A stretch of DNA of 35,727 bases from an uncultured Erysipelotrichaceae bacterium (GCA_902777015.1 CACYSA010000024.1:1-35727); one strand, 5' to 3'. Shown: positions 17,887 to 26,205, counted from the first letter of the stretch. Numbers and translations are program-made. The notes: a model not told the origin generated them from the sequence alone.

Positions 17887-18966
17887 ATGAAAAAAATAAG
17901 AATTAATATGTTATCTCAAGCCACATCTGTTGATGGTCAAGGTGTTGGTAGTGCTTATATCGAACAAGTCGCATTAGTAAAAGAAAATGATGATATCTTT
18001 GAAGTGGAAATTAACTCAAAGAAATCTAATTTTGATATCTATCATATGCATACGTTTAATCCTCAATATGTGATGAGATTAAATAAAAGACATATCAATG
18101 TTACTTATGTACACTGCTTACCTGAAACATTTGATGGTTCACTTAAAATGCCTAAACCAATATTCTGGGCATTTAAGAAATATGTTAAACATGCTTATAA
18201 GAAAGCCGATGAAGCAGTCGTGGTTAATCCAATCTTTATTGAACCATTGGTGAAACTTGGTTTAAAAAGAGAAAACATTACATATATTCCTAACTTCGTT
18301 GATCATGAAAAATTCCATGAATTACCTCTTGAAGAAAGAAACGCCTTAAGAGATAAATATGGCATTCCACATGATAAGTTTGTAGTTATGGGATGTGGAC
18401 AAGTCCAAACAAGAAAAGGTGTTAAGGACTATGTCGAATGTGCGAAACGTAACCCAGATAAAGTATTCGTTTGGGCGGGTGGTTTCTCATTTGGCGCAAT
18501 TACTGATGGCTATAAAGAATTAAAAGCCATCATGGATAATCCACCAGAAAATGTGAAATTTATCGGTATCATTCCACGTGTGGAAATGAATGGTATCTTC
18601 AATATGTGTGACTTATTATTCATGCCGTCATTTGATGAATTGTTCCCAATGTCTATCTTAGAAGCTGTTAATTCTAGAAAACCAGTCTTACTTCGTAATT
18701 TAGAATTATATGAAGATATCTTATTCAATGATAAAGATACCTACGCGAAAGCGCCTGATGTTGATGGTTTCTGTGAACAAATTAATAAATTAGCCACTGA
18801 TAAGAAATATTATGAACACTATCAAGAAGGTAGCAAATATATCTCAGATTTCTATAGCAAAGAACACGTTAAGAATCTTTGGAGAGAATATTATCAAAGA
18901 ATCTATAACAAGTGGGCACCACTTAAGAAATTAAAGACAAATAAAAAGGCTAAGAAGACTAAATAA
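17887..18966 (+). CDS. GT4 glycosyltransferase, LafB/CpoA-like glycolipid synthase
   Basis: 359 residues, GT-B fold. The sequence closely follows the LafB/CpoA pattern: INMLSQATSVDGQGVGSAYI at the N-terminus, YVHCLPETFDGSL, YIPNFVDHEKF, VMGCGQVQTRKGVKDY, VWAGGFSFGAITDGYKEL and DELFPMSILEAVNSRKP with the donor-site Glu. These enzymes add a second sugar (usually alpha-galactose) to glucosyl-diacylglycerol, giving the membrane glycolipid that also anchors lipoteichoic acid. A Lys-rich C-terminus would favour peripheral membrane binding. The LafA-type first enzyme is not in the window. Its 3' end overlaps the convergent permease gene by 8 bp. Confidence 0.85.
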   Translation: MKKIRINMLSQATSVDGQGVGSAYIEQVALVKENDDIFEVEINSKKSNFDIYHMHTFNPQYVMRLNKRHINVTYVHCLPETFDGSLKMPKPIFWAFKKYVKHAYKKADEAVVVNPIFIEPLVKLGLKRENITYIPNFVDHEKFHELPLEERNALRDKYGIPHDKFVVMGCGQVQTRKGVKDYVECAKRNPDKVFVWAGGFSFGAITDGYKELKAIMDNPPENVKFIGIIPRVEMNGIFNMCDLLFMPSFDELFPMSILEAVNSRKPVLLRNLELYEDILFNDKDTYAKAPDVDGFCEQINKLATDKKYYEHYQEGSKYISDFYSKEHVKNLWREYYQRIYNKWAPLKKLKTNKKAKKTK

Positions 18967-20278
18967 CAAAGCCTAACACTAATAAAGTAACAGCTAATAC
19001 GGGTACCGATATAATGGACCCGTATTTTATAAAGTCTAAGAAAGAAAATTTAACTTCGTATTTATTTAATAAATTAGAGAACATAATTCCCGCAAGCGCA
19101 CCAATCGGTGTTAAGAAAGCACCAATGTTACTACCAACAATACTTGAATAGATTGCTTTCATATACTCGCCATTAGTTAAAGCAGTAGGAATATTGGAAT
19201 ATAAGATACTCATTGGAATATTGTTAATAAGATTAGAGAACAAATAAGAAGAAGCACCATAATTGATAATTAAATTACCATTATTTAAGAAGTCACCAAT
19301 CTTACTAGCGATACCTTGATAATTAATAGCAATAACAATAATAGACATTGATAACACAAATGGAATTAGTTGATATGGTAGTCTTTTAAAACTATCTCCT
19401 AAATAATTCCATTCTTTTCTTCTAATAAGTCTAAGTATTAAAGAAAATACTAATAGAGATAGTGCGCATATCGCTGATATTAACCACATTTCAATATGTA
19501 AATATGGAGAGATGATTAAGAAAACGAGGCACACTAATAGGTGTAAAGAACCAATAATCAAATCAACCTTACTCTCAATATGAATTGTTATTACTTCATC
19601 GTTATTTAATGGTTCTCTTAATTTCTTGGAGAACAATAGATAAATAATTAACAATTCCACTAAACCAGCGGCAATCGTTGGTAATAGCATCACTTTTAAA
19701 TATTCAATAAATGTAATACCCGCGGAAGTTGCTAAATAGATGTTCGTGGGGTTACCAATAATAAACATCATTGACCATGTATTAGCCGCGGCAAATTCTG
19801 CAATTAAATATGGTAAAGGATTGATCTTCGCGTGTTTGCAAAAGAAACATATAAATGGTGTGAATGTGAGAATAACAATATCGTTTGATGTAAATATCGT
19901 TAAAACACTAACTAGGAAATATAAAACAAAGAATAAGACATATTGATGACCTTTAGCTTTATTGACCGCGAACGCCGCTAAAAATTTAAATAGACCTAAT
20001 TCATCTAAATAGATAGATAAGATAGTCATCGAAAAGAATAAGACTAATATCTTTAATGGATTGACCGCGGTATTACTTGTCCATGAATCTTTGATTTCTT
20101 TTATTGGACACAAAGTAGTGGCCACTAAAACGATTGCTCCTAATAAAGCAATCATCCAATAGGTATCTAATTTAATACTTTTAATCTTGATATGTGGGAA
20201 GAACAATATCGATAGTGTAATCCCTAGAAATGTTATGCATGAAATAATAATCGTTGCTATCATACAAACGATAATCAT
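18959..20278 (-). CDS. ArsB/NhaD-type (ion transporter superfamily) permease
   Basis: 439 residues with about 11 hydrophobic helices. Two re-entrant signature regions are clear: AAANTWSMMFIIGNPTNIYL (about 165-184) and SNLINNIPMSILYSNIP followed by GSNIGAFLTPIGALAGIMF (about 375-395). These fit the arsenite/anion permease branch (ArsB, SLC13-like). No arsR, arsC or arsenical operator is nearby, so arsenite as substrate is not supported, and an organic or inorganic anion is equally possible. A TATAAA box (20290-20295) 11 nt before the ATG lies just beyond the carbamate kinase terminator, and no ribosome site is visible. Confidence 0.8.
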   Translation of the reverse strand: MIIVCMIATIIISCITFLGITLSILFFPHIKIKSIKLDTYWMIALLGAIVLVATTLCPIKEIKDSWTSNTAVNPLKILVLFFSMTILSIYLDELGLFKFLAAFAVNKAKGHQYVLFFVLYFLVSVLTIFTSNDIVILTFTPFICFFCKHAKINPLPYLIAEFAAANTWSMMFIIGNPTNIYLATSAGITFIEYLKVMLLPTIAAGLVELLIIYLLFSKKLREPLNNDEVITIHIESKVDLIIGSLHLLVCLVFLIISPYLHIEMWLISAICALSLLVFSLILRLIRRKEWNYLGDSFKRLPYQLIPFVLSMSIIVIAINYQGIASKIGDFLNNGNLIINYGASSYLFSNLINNIPMSILYSNIPTALTNGEYMKAIYSSIVGSNIGAFLTPIGALAGIMFSNLLNKYEVKFSFLDFIKYGSIISVPVLAVTLLVLGFVI

Positions 20279-20302
20279 AGACTTTTTGTTTTATAAAACA
20301 AT

Positions 20303-20341
20303 AAAAAAATAAAACCGGAAATTATTTGATAATCGTTCCGG
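20303..20341 (-). terminator. Intrinsic terminator overlapping the arcC stop
   Basis: On the - strand, stem ccggaa/ttccgg (20336-20341 with 20315-20320) with the last arcC codons and stop in the loop, followed by ttttattttttt. The stem therefore includes coding sequence. Confidence 0.8.
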
Positions 20342-21236
20342 CTTTTAATTTAAATGCTTCTTCAGCGTTATTTAATGATGCGATAACAGCGGTTTTCTTA
20401 TTTCCTTTAAGGAAGTTTAGTACCGCTTGAACTTTAGGATACATGCTGCCTTTAGCGAAATGACCTTGCTCTAAATAGTTTTCCATCATTTCTTTAGTGG
20501 CATTAGTTAATACCATTTCATTTTCTTTTTTATAATTGATGCTTACATAATCAACAGCGGTTAATATTACTAAATAATCAGCGTCGATTAATTCCGCTAA
20601 TTTCGCGGAAGCGTAATCTTTATCAATAACCGCAGCAACACCTTCTAGTTTATTGTTTTTATTAATAACAGGGATGCCACCTCCACCTGCGCATATGACG
20701 ACTTGTCCATCGTCTAATAATGCTTTAATGGATTCTTTTTCGATAATATCAATTGGAAGTGGTGAAGGGACCACTCTTCGATAGCCTCTGCCAGCATCTT
20801 CTTTCATGATATAGCCTTTTTCTTTAGCGATTTGTTCTGCTTCTTCTTTTGAATAAAATGAACCAATTGGCTTAGACGGGCTATTAAAAAGTGGGTCTTT
20901 TTCATCCACGAGTACTTGTGTAACCACTGTGGAAACAGTTTTATTAATACCTTTTTCTCTTAAACAGTTATATAGAGCGTTTTGGATGTGAAAGCCAATA
21001 TAGCCTTCACTCATCGCGCCACATTCAGGAAACGGCATATTAGGTGTTTCTTTAGAAGTTTCAAAAGCAAGATTGATCATTCCTACTTGTGGACCATTAC
21101 CATGGACGATTGCTACTTGGTTATTAGATACAAGTAAATCAGAGATAGCGGAAGCCACTCTGATTAATGCTTGTTTTTGTTCTTCTGGATTATTACCTAA
21201 GGCGTTACCACCTAATGAAACAACATATTTTGCCAT
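20322..21236 (-). CDS. arcC: Carbamate kinase
   Basis: Makes ATP from carbamoyl phosphate and ADP, the last step of arginine deiminase, agmatine or purine catabolism. 304 residues. Family signatures: VSLGGNALGN at the N-terminus, VHGNGPQVGMI, AMSEGYIGF, GYRRVVPSPLP, VICAGGGGIPV, IDKDYASAKLA and a C-terminal FAKGSMYPKV. No arcA, argF or agmatine genes are adjacent, so the source of carbamoyl phosphate is not shown here. It starts 2 nt after the small membrane protein gene and is probably in one operon with it and the XRE gene. Confidence 0.95.
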   Translation of the reverse strand: MAKYVVSLGGNALGNNPEEQKQALIRVASAISDLLVSNNQVAIVHGNGPQVGMINLAFETSKETPNMPFPECGAMSEGYIGFHIQNALYNCLREKGINKTVSTVVTQVLVDEKDPLFNSPSKPIGSFYSKEEAEQIAKEKGYIMKEDAGRGYRRVVPSPLPIDIIEKESIKALLDDGQVVICAGGGGIPVINKNNKLEGVAAVIDKDYASAKLAELIDADYLVILTAVDYVSINYKKENEMVLTNATKEMMENYLEQGHFAKGSMYPKVQAVLNFLKGNKKTAVIASLNNAEEAFKLKAGTIIK

Positions 21237-21238
21237 AA

Positions 21239-21565
21239 TTATTCTTTATTTTCTTCTTGTTCTCTTTGATATTTTTTCGCTTTTTGGATTAATACTTTTC
21301 TATTATTAATTCTACTATTGAATAAAGCGGATCTTAATATGAAGCACGCTATACCAGAGACAATAGAGAATGCAAATAGCCACATTGACCATTCGTAGAA
21401 TTGATATTGGATATTACGAAGGAATATCGCAGCGATAAGTAATGATAGCGCGCCACTAAAAGAACCAATCGCGCACCAGAACAATATATTTCTATAGTTC
21501 ATGAAGTTTTTGATTTCTGCTTCGTATTTTTCAATATCTTCTTTTGTTAATTCTCTATAATCCAT
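21239..21565 (-). CDS. Small two-helix membrane protein, unknown
   Basis: 108 residues: an acidic N-terminal helix (YRELTKEDIEKYEAEIKN), two hydrophobic helices (about 27-48 and 58-78), and a basic Lys/Arg-rich then Glu-rich cytoplasmic tail. No family recognised. It sits between the membrane-tethered XRE regulator (20 nt upstream) and arcC (2 nt downstream) in one orientation, so co-transcription is likely. Confidence 0.65.
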   Translation of the reverse strand: MDYRELTKEDIEKYEAEIKNFMNYRNILFWCAIGSFSGALSLLIAAIFLRNIQYQFYEWSMWLFAFSIVSGIACFILRSALFNSRINNRKVLIQKAKKYQREQEENKE

Positions 21566-21585
21566 AATGAAGCTCCTATTAAATA

Positions 21586-22371
21586 CTATTTATCTTCGTT
21601 ATCTTTTTCTTCTTTTTCTTCGTCTTTTTCGTCTTCATCAACTTTGCCTAATGCTTTATTAATCGCACCAACAGTGGAGTGATAAGCTGGAATAGCTAAG
21701 AAGACTGCCCACATTGGGTGCCATAAGTATGGCATACCATTATGAAGGGCAATAGGTAAGAACCAGCACACAAAGAAGAAGGCAAATGAGGCTAAGAATG
21801 CCATATTGAAGTGGTTAGCGTTTTTCTTTCTAATTGCTCTAGCGATAGAACAAATGATTTCTGGAATGAAGAATACTACCCACATGATGTGCCACCAGTT
21901 AAAGATCGCACTAACAACGATATAAGCCACTAAAGCTAATGTGAATAATGTTGCTTCAACAGCACCGATAACAGCAGTAGGGACATCCATTTCGTGTCTT
22001 TTAACTGTCCCATCAGCGTTATAACAGGTAACACCATTATCATCAATAGTGACCTTCTTGCCATTTTTACTAAATAAGACAACATGATCATCTTTGATTT
22101 CTACTTTATCGTCTTTCTTTTCATCTTTATTATCTTTGACTTGCTCTTCAACGATAGTGTCGATGTCTTCATCTGTAGCGAGGAGTTCATCAAGAGATAC
22201 TCCATATAATTTCGCTAAGCAAATGAGGTTGTCTGTGTCTGGGCTAGCTTCGGCTCTTTCCCATTTACTAACTGCTTGTCTTGATAAACCTAATTTATCC
22301 GCGAGTTCTTCTTGGGAATAACCATATTTTTTTCTTAATTTGACTAATCTGTCTGCAATTTCAATCGTCAT
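21586..22371 (-). CDS. XRE-family regulator with C-terminal membrane domain
   Basis: ATG 22371 is preceded by a strong ribosome site (aggagg), and an upstream in-frame start at 22431 is not supported. Residues 5-60 form a Cro/CI helix-turn-helix (YSQEELADKLGLSRQAVSKWE, split as the two helices of the motif). A charged linker follows with a small beta segment (VVLFSKNGKKVTIDDNG). Then come three or four hydrophobic helices (about 130-225) and a very acidic tail rich in Asp, Glu and Lys. This architecture suggests a DNA-binding protein tethered to the membrane, perhaps sensing envelope state. A palindrome upstream (22449-22469) could be its operator. Confidence 0.82.
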   Translation of the reverse strand: MTIEIADRLVKLRKKYGYSQEELADKLGLSRQAVSKWERAEASPDTDNLICLAKLYGVSLDELLATDEDIDTIVEEQVKDNKDEKKDDKVEIKDDHVVLFSKNGKKVTIDDNGVTCYNADGTVKRHEMDVPTAVIGAVEATLFTLALVAYIVVSAIFNWWHIMWVVFFIPEIICSIARAIRKKNANHFNMAFLASFAFFFVCWFLPIALHNGMPYLWHPMWAVFLAIPAYHSTVGAINKALGKVDEDEKDEEKEEKDNEDK

Positions 22372-22448
22372 AATCGTTTCCTCCTGTTTTTGACACCAAC
22401 AATCTAGCAAATACGCATTCGGTTGCGCCACCTAGTCTAGTTAGAATT

Positions 22449-22469
22449 TTCGCAACTTTTGGTTGCAAA
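22449..22469. promoter_or_regulatory. Imperfect palindrome, possible operator of the XRE gene
   Basis: Half-sites tttgcaac and gttgcgaa (- strand) separated by 5 bp. It lies between the hydrolase stop and the XRE gene, about 80 nt upstream of the XRE start. A third gcaacc occurs nearby at about 22423. Confidence 0.4.
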
Positions 22470-23435
22470 CTAGGCATTTCTCGCCAAAAAGTCGCCGACA
22501 ATGGAGTCATAACGCTCTTCATCACTTAATCTGACACGAGAATGAAGTGCGCCTTCAAACCAGGCAATTTCTTTCTTATTTGAAGAGCAAACGGCGTATA
22601 ATTCTTTGCTCTTTTCAGGTAAACAATAGATATCTTTTGTACCCCAGATAAATAAGACTGGGATGTTACCAAATTCAGGAACATATTTAATTGTTCTTGC
22701 GTCATTGATATCGCATTTAGTGAAATGCTTAAACCACATCCAAATTTGATAATAGACAGGGAATAAAGCGTGACCACTTTCGATGTAGTGGTTCTTATAT
22801 ATTTCCTTATATGTGATAAAAGCGCTGTCCATAATAACGGCTTTTAAATATGGTTCTTTAAATGTCGCTACCACAATAGAGGTCACACATGTACCAACAC
22901 ATATGCCATGTATATACATTTCTTTTTGGTTATGTTCATCATGCATATATTTAAGCCATAACTTAACGTCTTCTGCTTCTAATATGCCACATGTGCTATA
23001 TGTACCTTCAGAAAGGCCATGCGCTCTTTGATCGATAACTAAAACGTTAAAACCTAAATTCTTATATGGTTGAGCGTAATAGTATGAATACACTAATGTT
23101 TCTCTTCGACCTGGAAGAATGACGATTGTTCTATCGAAACCATAATCAAACCATTCACCAACAAGCTTTAAGTCATCTTTAGAAGTAATACTAACTTCTT
23201 TGATGAATGATTTATCACCTTTAGACCATTCAACGCCTCTTTTCCACATTGTTTCTAAAGCGGGATTACCTGGTTCTGAGCATTGTTCTCTACCCCAAGA
23301 ACCAGCTTTTCCACGCATTAAAGTCTTGCTATAAACTTTATAAGCGACAAGGAATGTGAAAAATACGGAAAATAATAATCCTAAGACTAATAATGACCCA
23401 ACGACGATTAAGATAATGATAACGAATTGAGGCAT
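22470..23435 (-). CDS. Membrane-anchored alpha/beta hydrolase with Cys in the nucleophile elbow
   Basis: 321 residues. One N-terminal membrane helix (about 4-32) and a serine-hydrolase fold: ILPGRRETL oxyanion region, VIDQRAHGLSEG, nucleophile elbow HGICVGTC with Cys179 in place of Ser, Asp268 in WGTKD and His298 in GALHSR. The triad is otherwise intact. It is similar in outline to YqkD/YqiK-type hydrolases of Firmicutes. The catalytic Ser-to-Cys exchange recalls dienelactone hydrolase. The substrate is unknown. It starts 1 nt after the degV stop and belongs to the GT2-degV-hydrolase operon. Confidence 0.82.
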   Translation of the reverse strand: MPQFVIIILIVVGSLLVLGLLFSVFFTFLVAYKVYSKTLMRGKAGSWGREQCSEPGNPALETMWKRGVEWSKGDKSFIKEVSITSKDDLKLVGEWFDYGFDRTIVILPGRRETLVYSYYYAQPYKNLGFNVLVIDQRAHGLSEGTYSTCGILEAEDVKLWLKYMHDEHNQKEMYIHGICVGTCVTSIVVATFKEPYLKAVIMDSAFITYKEIYKNHYIESGHALFPVYYQIWMWFKHFTKCDINDARTIKYVPEFGNIPVLFIWGTKDIYCLPEKSKELYAVCSSNKKEIAWFEGALHSRVRLSDEERYDSIVGDFLARNA

Positions 23436-23436
23436 A

Positions 23437-24378
23437 TTACTTCTTTAATAATTCCCCTAAAATAACGGCTTCTTTTTCACACATTGGTGAAACTGGTTCG
23501 TCGCCAGCATAGAACGCTGCGGCTAAACCTGGACCAACGTTACAACCTGTGGATTGACCAACAGGAACAAAGATTAAGTTTTCTGGATGGAATGTTTCTT
23601 CAATCATGCGTTTCATTTCTAAAGCTTGTGCTTCTCTTAATGAATATGTGACAACGAATGATTTACCAGTGGAATGACCAATGGTTTTCTTAATATATTC
23701 TGGGAATAATTTTAAAACAGCTTTATAACCACGGGCTTTACCAATGATTTGTGTTTGACCTGTTTCATTACATAAATCGCCTAATGGTTTAATACCAATC
23801 ATGTTACCCATGAAGGCTTTACCTTTACCGATTCTGCCTTTTCTGGCTAAGAAGAACAAATCATCAATGAAACCACATTGGTGAATTCTTAATCTAAAGT
23901 CTTGTAAATATTTAACAGTGCTATCAAAGTCCATACCTTTTTCACGACATAAACTTGCTTCAACAGCGATTAAATCAATCGCGCCACTATATCTTAATGA
24001 GTCAATAACTTCAATTTTGATATTTGAATATTTTTCCATCACTTCTCTAGCGGCAACGGTAAATGCACTGAAGCCACCGCTCATCGCAGAAGAAATAGTA
24101 ATAACGACAACGTTTCTGCCTGCTTTTGCTAAAGCACTTAATCTATCAATAATTGTTTGAGGGGAAGGAATGGAACTGCTGAAGTTATTTTTCTTATTTG
24201 TCATTAATGTGAAATATTCTTCAGGTTTCATTGTGTCCCAATATAAATCTGTTGGTTTTTCAGAACCATCTGGCCACACAACAGTACTCATTGGTGTTTC
24301 TTCAATGCCATATTTAGCAATGATTTCTCTTGTAAAATCGCCACCGGCGTCAGTAAGAATTGCGAAATTCTCTTTCAT
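23437..24378 (-). CDS. DegV-family fatty acid-binding protein (FakB-like)
   Basis: Binds a fatty acid and, in Firmicutes, presents it to the kinase FakA for phosphorylation before phospholipid synthesis. 313 residues. Motifs: ILTDAGGDFT at the N-terminus, SSIPSPQTI and ISSAMSGGF with the carboxylate-binding serines, VIDSLRYSGA, FLARKGRIGKGKAF and the C-terminal VGPGLAAAFYAGDEP. FakA is not in the window. The neighbouring hydrolase and GT2 would fit a lipid-related operon, but this is inference. Confidence 0.9.
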   Translation of the reverse strand: MKENFAILTDAGGDFTREIIAKYGIEETPMSTVVWPDGSEKPTDLYWDTMKPEEYFTLMTNKKNNFSSSIPSPQTIIDRLSALAKAGRNVVVITISSAMSGGFSAFTVAAREVMEKYSNIKIEVIDSLRYSGAIDLIAVEASLCREKGMDFDSTVKYLQDFRLRIHQCGFIDDLFFLARKGRIGKGKAFMGNMIGIKPLGDLCNETGQTQIIGKARGYKAVLKLFPEYIKKTIGHSTGKSFVVTYSLREAQALEMKRMIEETFHPENLIFVPVGQSTGCNVGPGLAAAFYAGDEPVSPMCEKEAVILGELLKK

Positions 24379-24384
24379 GATGTT

Positions 24385-25464
24385 TTAATTCTCCTTTTTG
24401 TTATTACTAACAACTCTTCTATTTTTAATCTTCCACACCAAGTAAGCAAGCGGGAAGTTAATTAAGAATGACAATGTTAAGGCAATTGTATACGCAATTG
24501 AGCCATATAGATGACACACTTCGTAAAAAAATGTGAATATCACAAAAACAAATAACGTTTTAATAGTGGCGTAACATCCTTCCACAAGTATTCTTCTATT
24601 CATCCTTTTTGTGGGCCACATAAATGTTGTAATACCCATCAATGCTTGGAAGTAGAAAAGATAAGATAACGCCATAAAGAGATATTTGTATAATCCAGCG
24701 TTATTCCATACACCTGATAAGATAGTCATCATGGCAATACTTAATAAACCACAGACAAAAGGCACTATCGCATTCATCCAAATTGTTCTTTGAATTCTAA
24801 ATGTGTCTAAACTTGGTTTAAAGTGTGATGATTTATTGTCATTTAAATAAACAGTTTCAATAGGTACTTCTTCAAATCTTAAACGTTTAATTTGTAGATT
24901 ACATATGACATTCATTTCATATTCGTAGTGGTTACCCTGTAATGATATTAAATTGAAAACATCATCAATTGGAAAACCACGTAAACCACATTGATCATCT
25001 TGAACATATTCCTTAGTTAAAAGTGTGCGACATAATCTCGACATGAAATTACCATTTCTACTTCTTTTAGGCACGCTTTTATCAAAGGTACGACTGCCTA
25101 AAACAATGTTATTTGTTTCATGTAATTTATCATCAACTTTAATGATGTCTGACACTAGATGTTGTCCATCCGCGTCACATGTAATGACATATTTATGAGT
25201 GGTGGGGTGTAAGTTTACATAAGAAAATCCTAAACGTAGCGCTGCACCTTTACCCTTATTTGGATTTTGTTCTATCACTTCAGCGTATTTTTTAGCTTCT
25301 TCAAAAACAGCATTATATTGTTCTCCTGAGCCATCATTAACAACGAGAATATCAAAACCTTCGTCTTTAAGCTTTTTCAATAACTCAATCATTAGATGAT
25401 CTGGCTTATAAGCCGGTATTAAGATATATGTTTCGTTTCTTTGATAACTCAATGTTTCCATCAT
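24385..25464 (-). CDS. GT2 glycosyltransferase with GtrA-like membrane domain
   Basis: 359 residues. The N-terminal domain (about 12-215) is a dolichyl-phosphate-mannose-synthase-like GT-A fold: YILIPAYKP, LVVNDGSGE, NKGKGAALRLGF, the metal-binding CDADGQH (Asp97, Asp99) and QCGLRGF. The C-terminal 130 residues have four hydrophobic helices resembling GtrA. Such fusions transfer a sugar to a polyprenyl phosphate for cell-wall or lipid glycosylation. A consensus promoter ends 5 nt before the ATG, no ribosome site is present, and the gene opens ATGATG, so it looks leaderless. It heads the operon with degV and the hydrolase. Confidence 0.87.
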   Translation of the reverse strand: MMETLSYQRNETYILIPAYKPDHLMIELLKKLKDEGFDILVVNDGSGEQYNAVFEEAKKYAEVIEQNPNKGKGAALRLGFSYVNLHPTTHKYVITCDADGQHLVSDIIKVDDKLHETNNIVLGSRTFDKSVPKRSRNGNFMSRLCRTLLTKEYVQDDQCGLRGFPIDDVFNLISLQGNHYEYEMNVICNLQIKRLRFEEVPIETVYLNDNKSSHFKPSLDTFRIQRTIWMNAIVPFVCGLLSIAMMTILSGVWNNAGLYKYLFMALSYLFYFQALMGITTFMWPTKRMNRRILVEGCYATIKTLFVFVIFTFFYEVCHLYGSIAYTIALTLSFLINFPLAYLVWKIKNRRVVSNNKKEN

Positions 25465-25469
25465 GTTAG

Positions 25470-25498
25470 ATTATATGATAAAAATAACTTTCTGTTAA
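25470..25498 (-). promoter_or_regulatory. Promoter of the GT2-degV-hydrolase operon
   Basis: On the - strand TTAACA (25493-25498), a 17-bp spacer and TATAAT (25470-25475). The expected start falls on the ATG of the GT2 gene. Confidence 0.78.
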
Positions 25499-25505
25499 TT
25501 AATGA

Positions 25506-25534
25506 TTAACAAATCATTTAGAAAGCGTTATAAT
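25506..25534 (+). promoter_or_regulatory. Promoter of the toxin-antitoxin operon
   Basis: TTAACA (25506-25511), a 17-bp spacer and TATAAT (25529-25534). It uses the same hexamers and spacing as the divergent GT2 promoter 8 bp away. Confidence 0.78.
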
Positions 25535-25540
25535 AAATTG

Positions 25541-25556
25541 ACCAGACTAGTCAGAC
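25541..25556 (+). promoter_or_regulatory. Putative autoregulatory operator of the toxin-antitoxin operon
   Basis: Perfect 8-bp palindrome gactagtc (25545-25552), flanked by direct cagac repeats (25543-25547 and 25552-25556), just at the predicted start site. Phd-type antitoxins bind such sites. Confidence 0.5.
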
Positions 25557-25572
25557 CAAGGAGAAAAAGATT

Positions 25573-25809
25573 ATGGAAATTAGCATTTATGATGCCAAAG
25601 CACATCTTTCTAATCTAATTCAGCAATTAGTAGATGAAAAAGAAGAAATTATTTATATTAAAAAGAATGGCAAGCCAATCGTGCAGCTTACTTTAATAAG
25701 AAATAAAAAGAGCAAACGCATAGGCGCTGCTAAAAAGGAAATGAAAGATTTTAATCTTTCTCTTGAAGAATTCAATGATATTTCAATTGATGAATTTTAT
25801 GGAGACTAA
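25573..25809 (+). CDS. Phd/YefM-family antitoxin
   Basis: 78 residues. The N-terminal DNA-binding fold starts ISIYDAKAHLSNLIQQLVD and continues EEIIYIKKNGKPIVQL, the usual Phd/YefM pattern. The C-terminal 25 residues are acidic and would wrap the toxin. A ribosome site (aaggagaaaaa) precedes the ATG. The toxin gene follows 3 nt later, the usual order for type II systems. It would repress its own promoter together with the toxin. Confidence 0.9.
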   Translation: MEISIYDAKAHLSNLIQQLVDEKEEIIYIKKNGKPIVQLTLIRNKKSKRIGAAKKEMKDFNLSLEEFNDISIDEFYGD

Positions 25810-25812
25810 CCT

Positions 25813-26205
25813 ATGAAGCTTTTATTAGATACCCACACACTTCTTTGGGCGCTTGGTGCACCGGAAAAGCTCCCAGAATACATTGTCGAAATGATTTGCA
25901 ATGAAAGTAACGATGTGTATTTATCAGCAGCCTCTCTTTGGGAAATAAGCATTAAGCACAAAAAGGCACCAAATAAAATGCCATTCACTGCTACTCAAAT
26001 TAGAGATTATTGCCAGAGAGCTGGTTATTTCTTCTTATCTTTGAGCGTCGATAGTGTTGCCACTTTTGATAAACTTACTTTTGAAAACAACAACGATCCT
26101 TTTGATCAGATTCTAGTCAGCCAATCTATTGCAAACAATATGAGATTTATAACCCATGATGAGAAAATTAAACAATTCGGTGTTGGCAATATAGAATTGT
26201 TCTAA
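25813..26205 (+). CDS. VapC-like PIN-domain toxin
   Basis: 130 residues, a PIN endoribonuclease. Acidic active-site residues are in place: Asp6 in LLLDTHTLLWAL, Glu in AASLWEISIKH and Asp in NNDPFDQILVSQS, with a further Asp in FITHDEKIKQFG. The family cleaves tRNA or rRNA and stops growth when the antitoxin is lost. The pair is complete and undamaged. No clear terminator follows; the next feature is the rpmE promoter about 50 nt downstream. Confidence 0.9.
   Translation: MKLLLDTHTLLWALGAPEKLPEYIVEMICNESNDVYLSAASLWEISIKHKKAPNKMPFTATQIRDYCQRAGYFFLSLSVDSVATFDKLTFENNNDPFDQILVSQSIANNMRFITHDEKIKQFGVGNIELF

Noticed and set aside
18959-20278. Arsenite resistance operon
   Set aside because: Only the permease fold is present; no arsR, arsC or arsA nearby.
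20322-21236. Arginine deiminase operon
   Set aside because: arcC stands without arcA, arcB or arcD in this window.
22372-22431. Longer XRE start at 22431
   Set aside because: No ribosome site; the ATG at 22371 has aggagg and begins just before the HTH.
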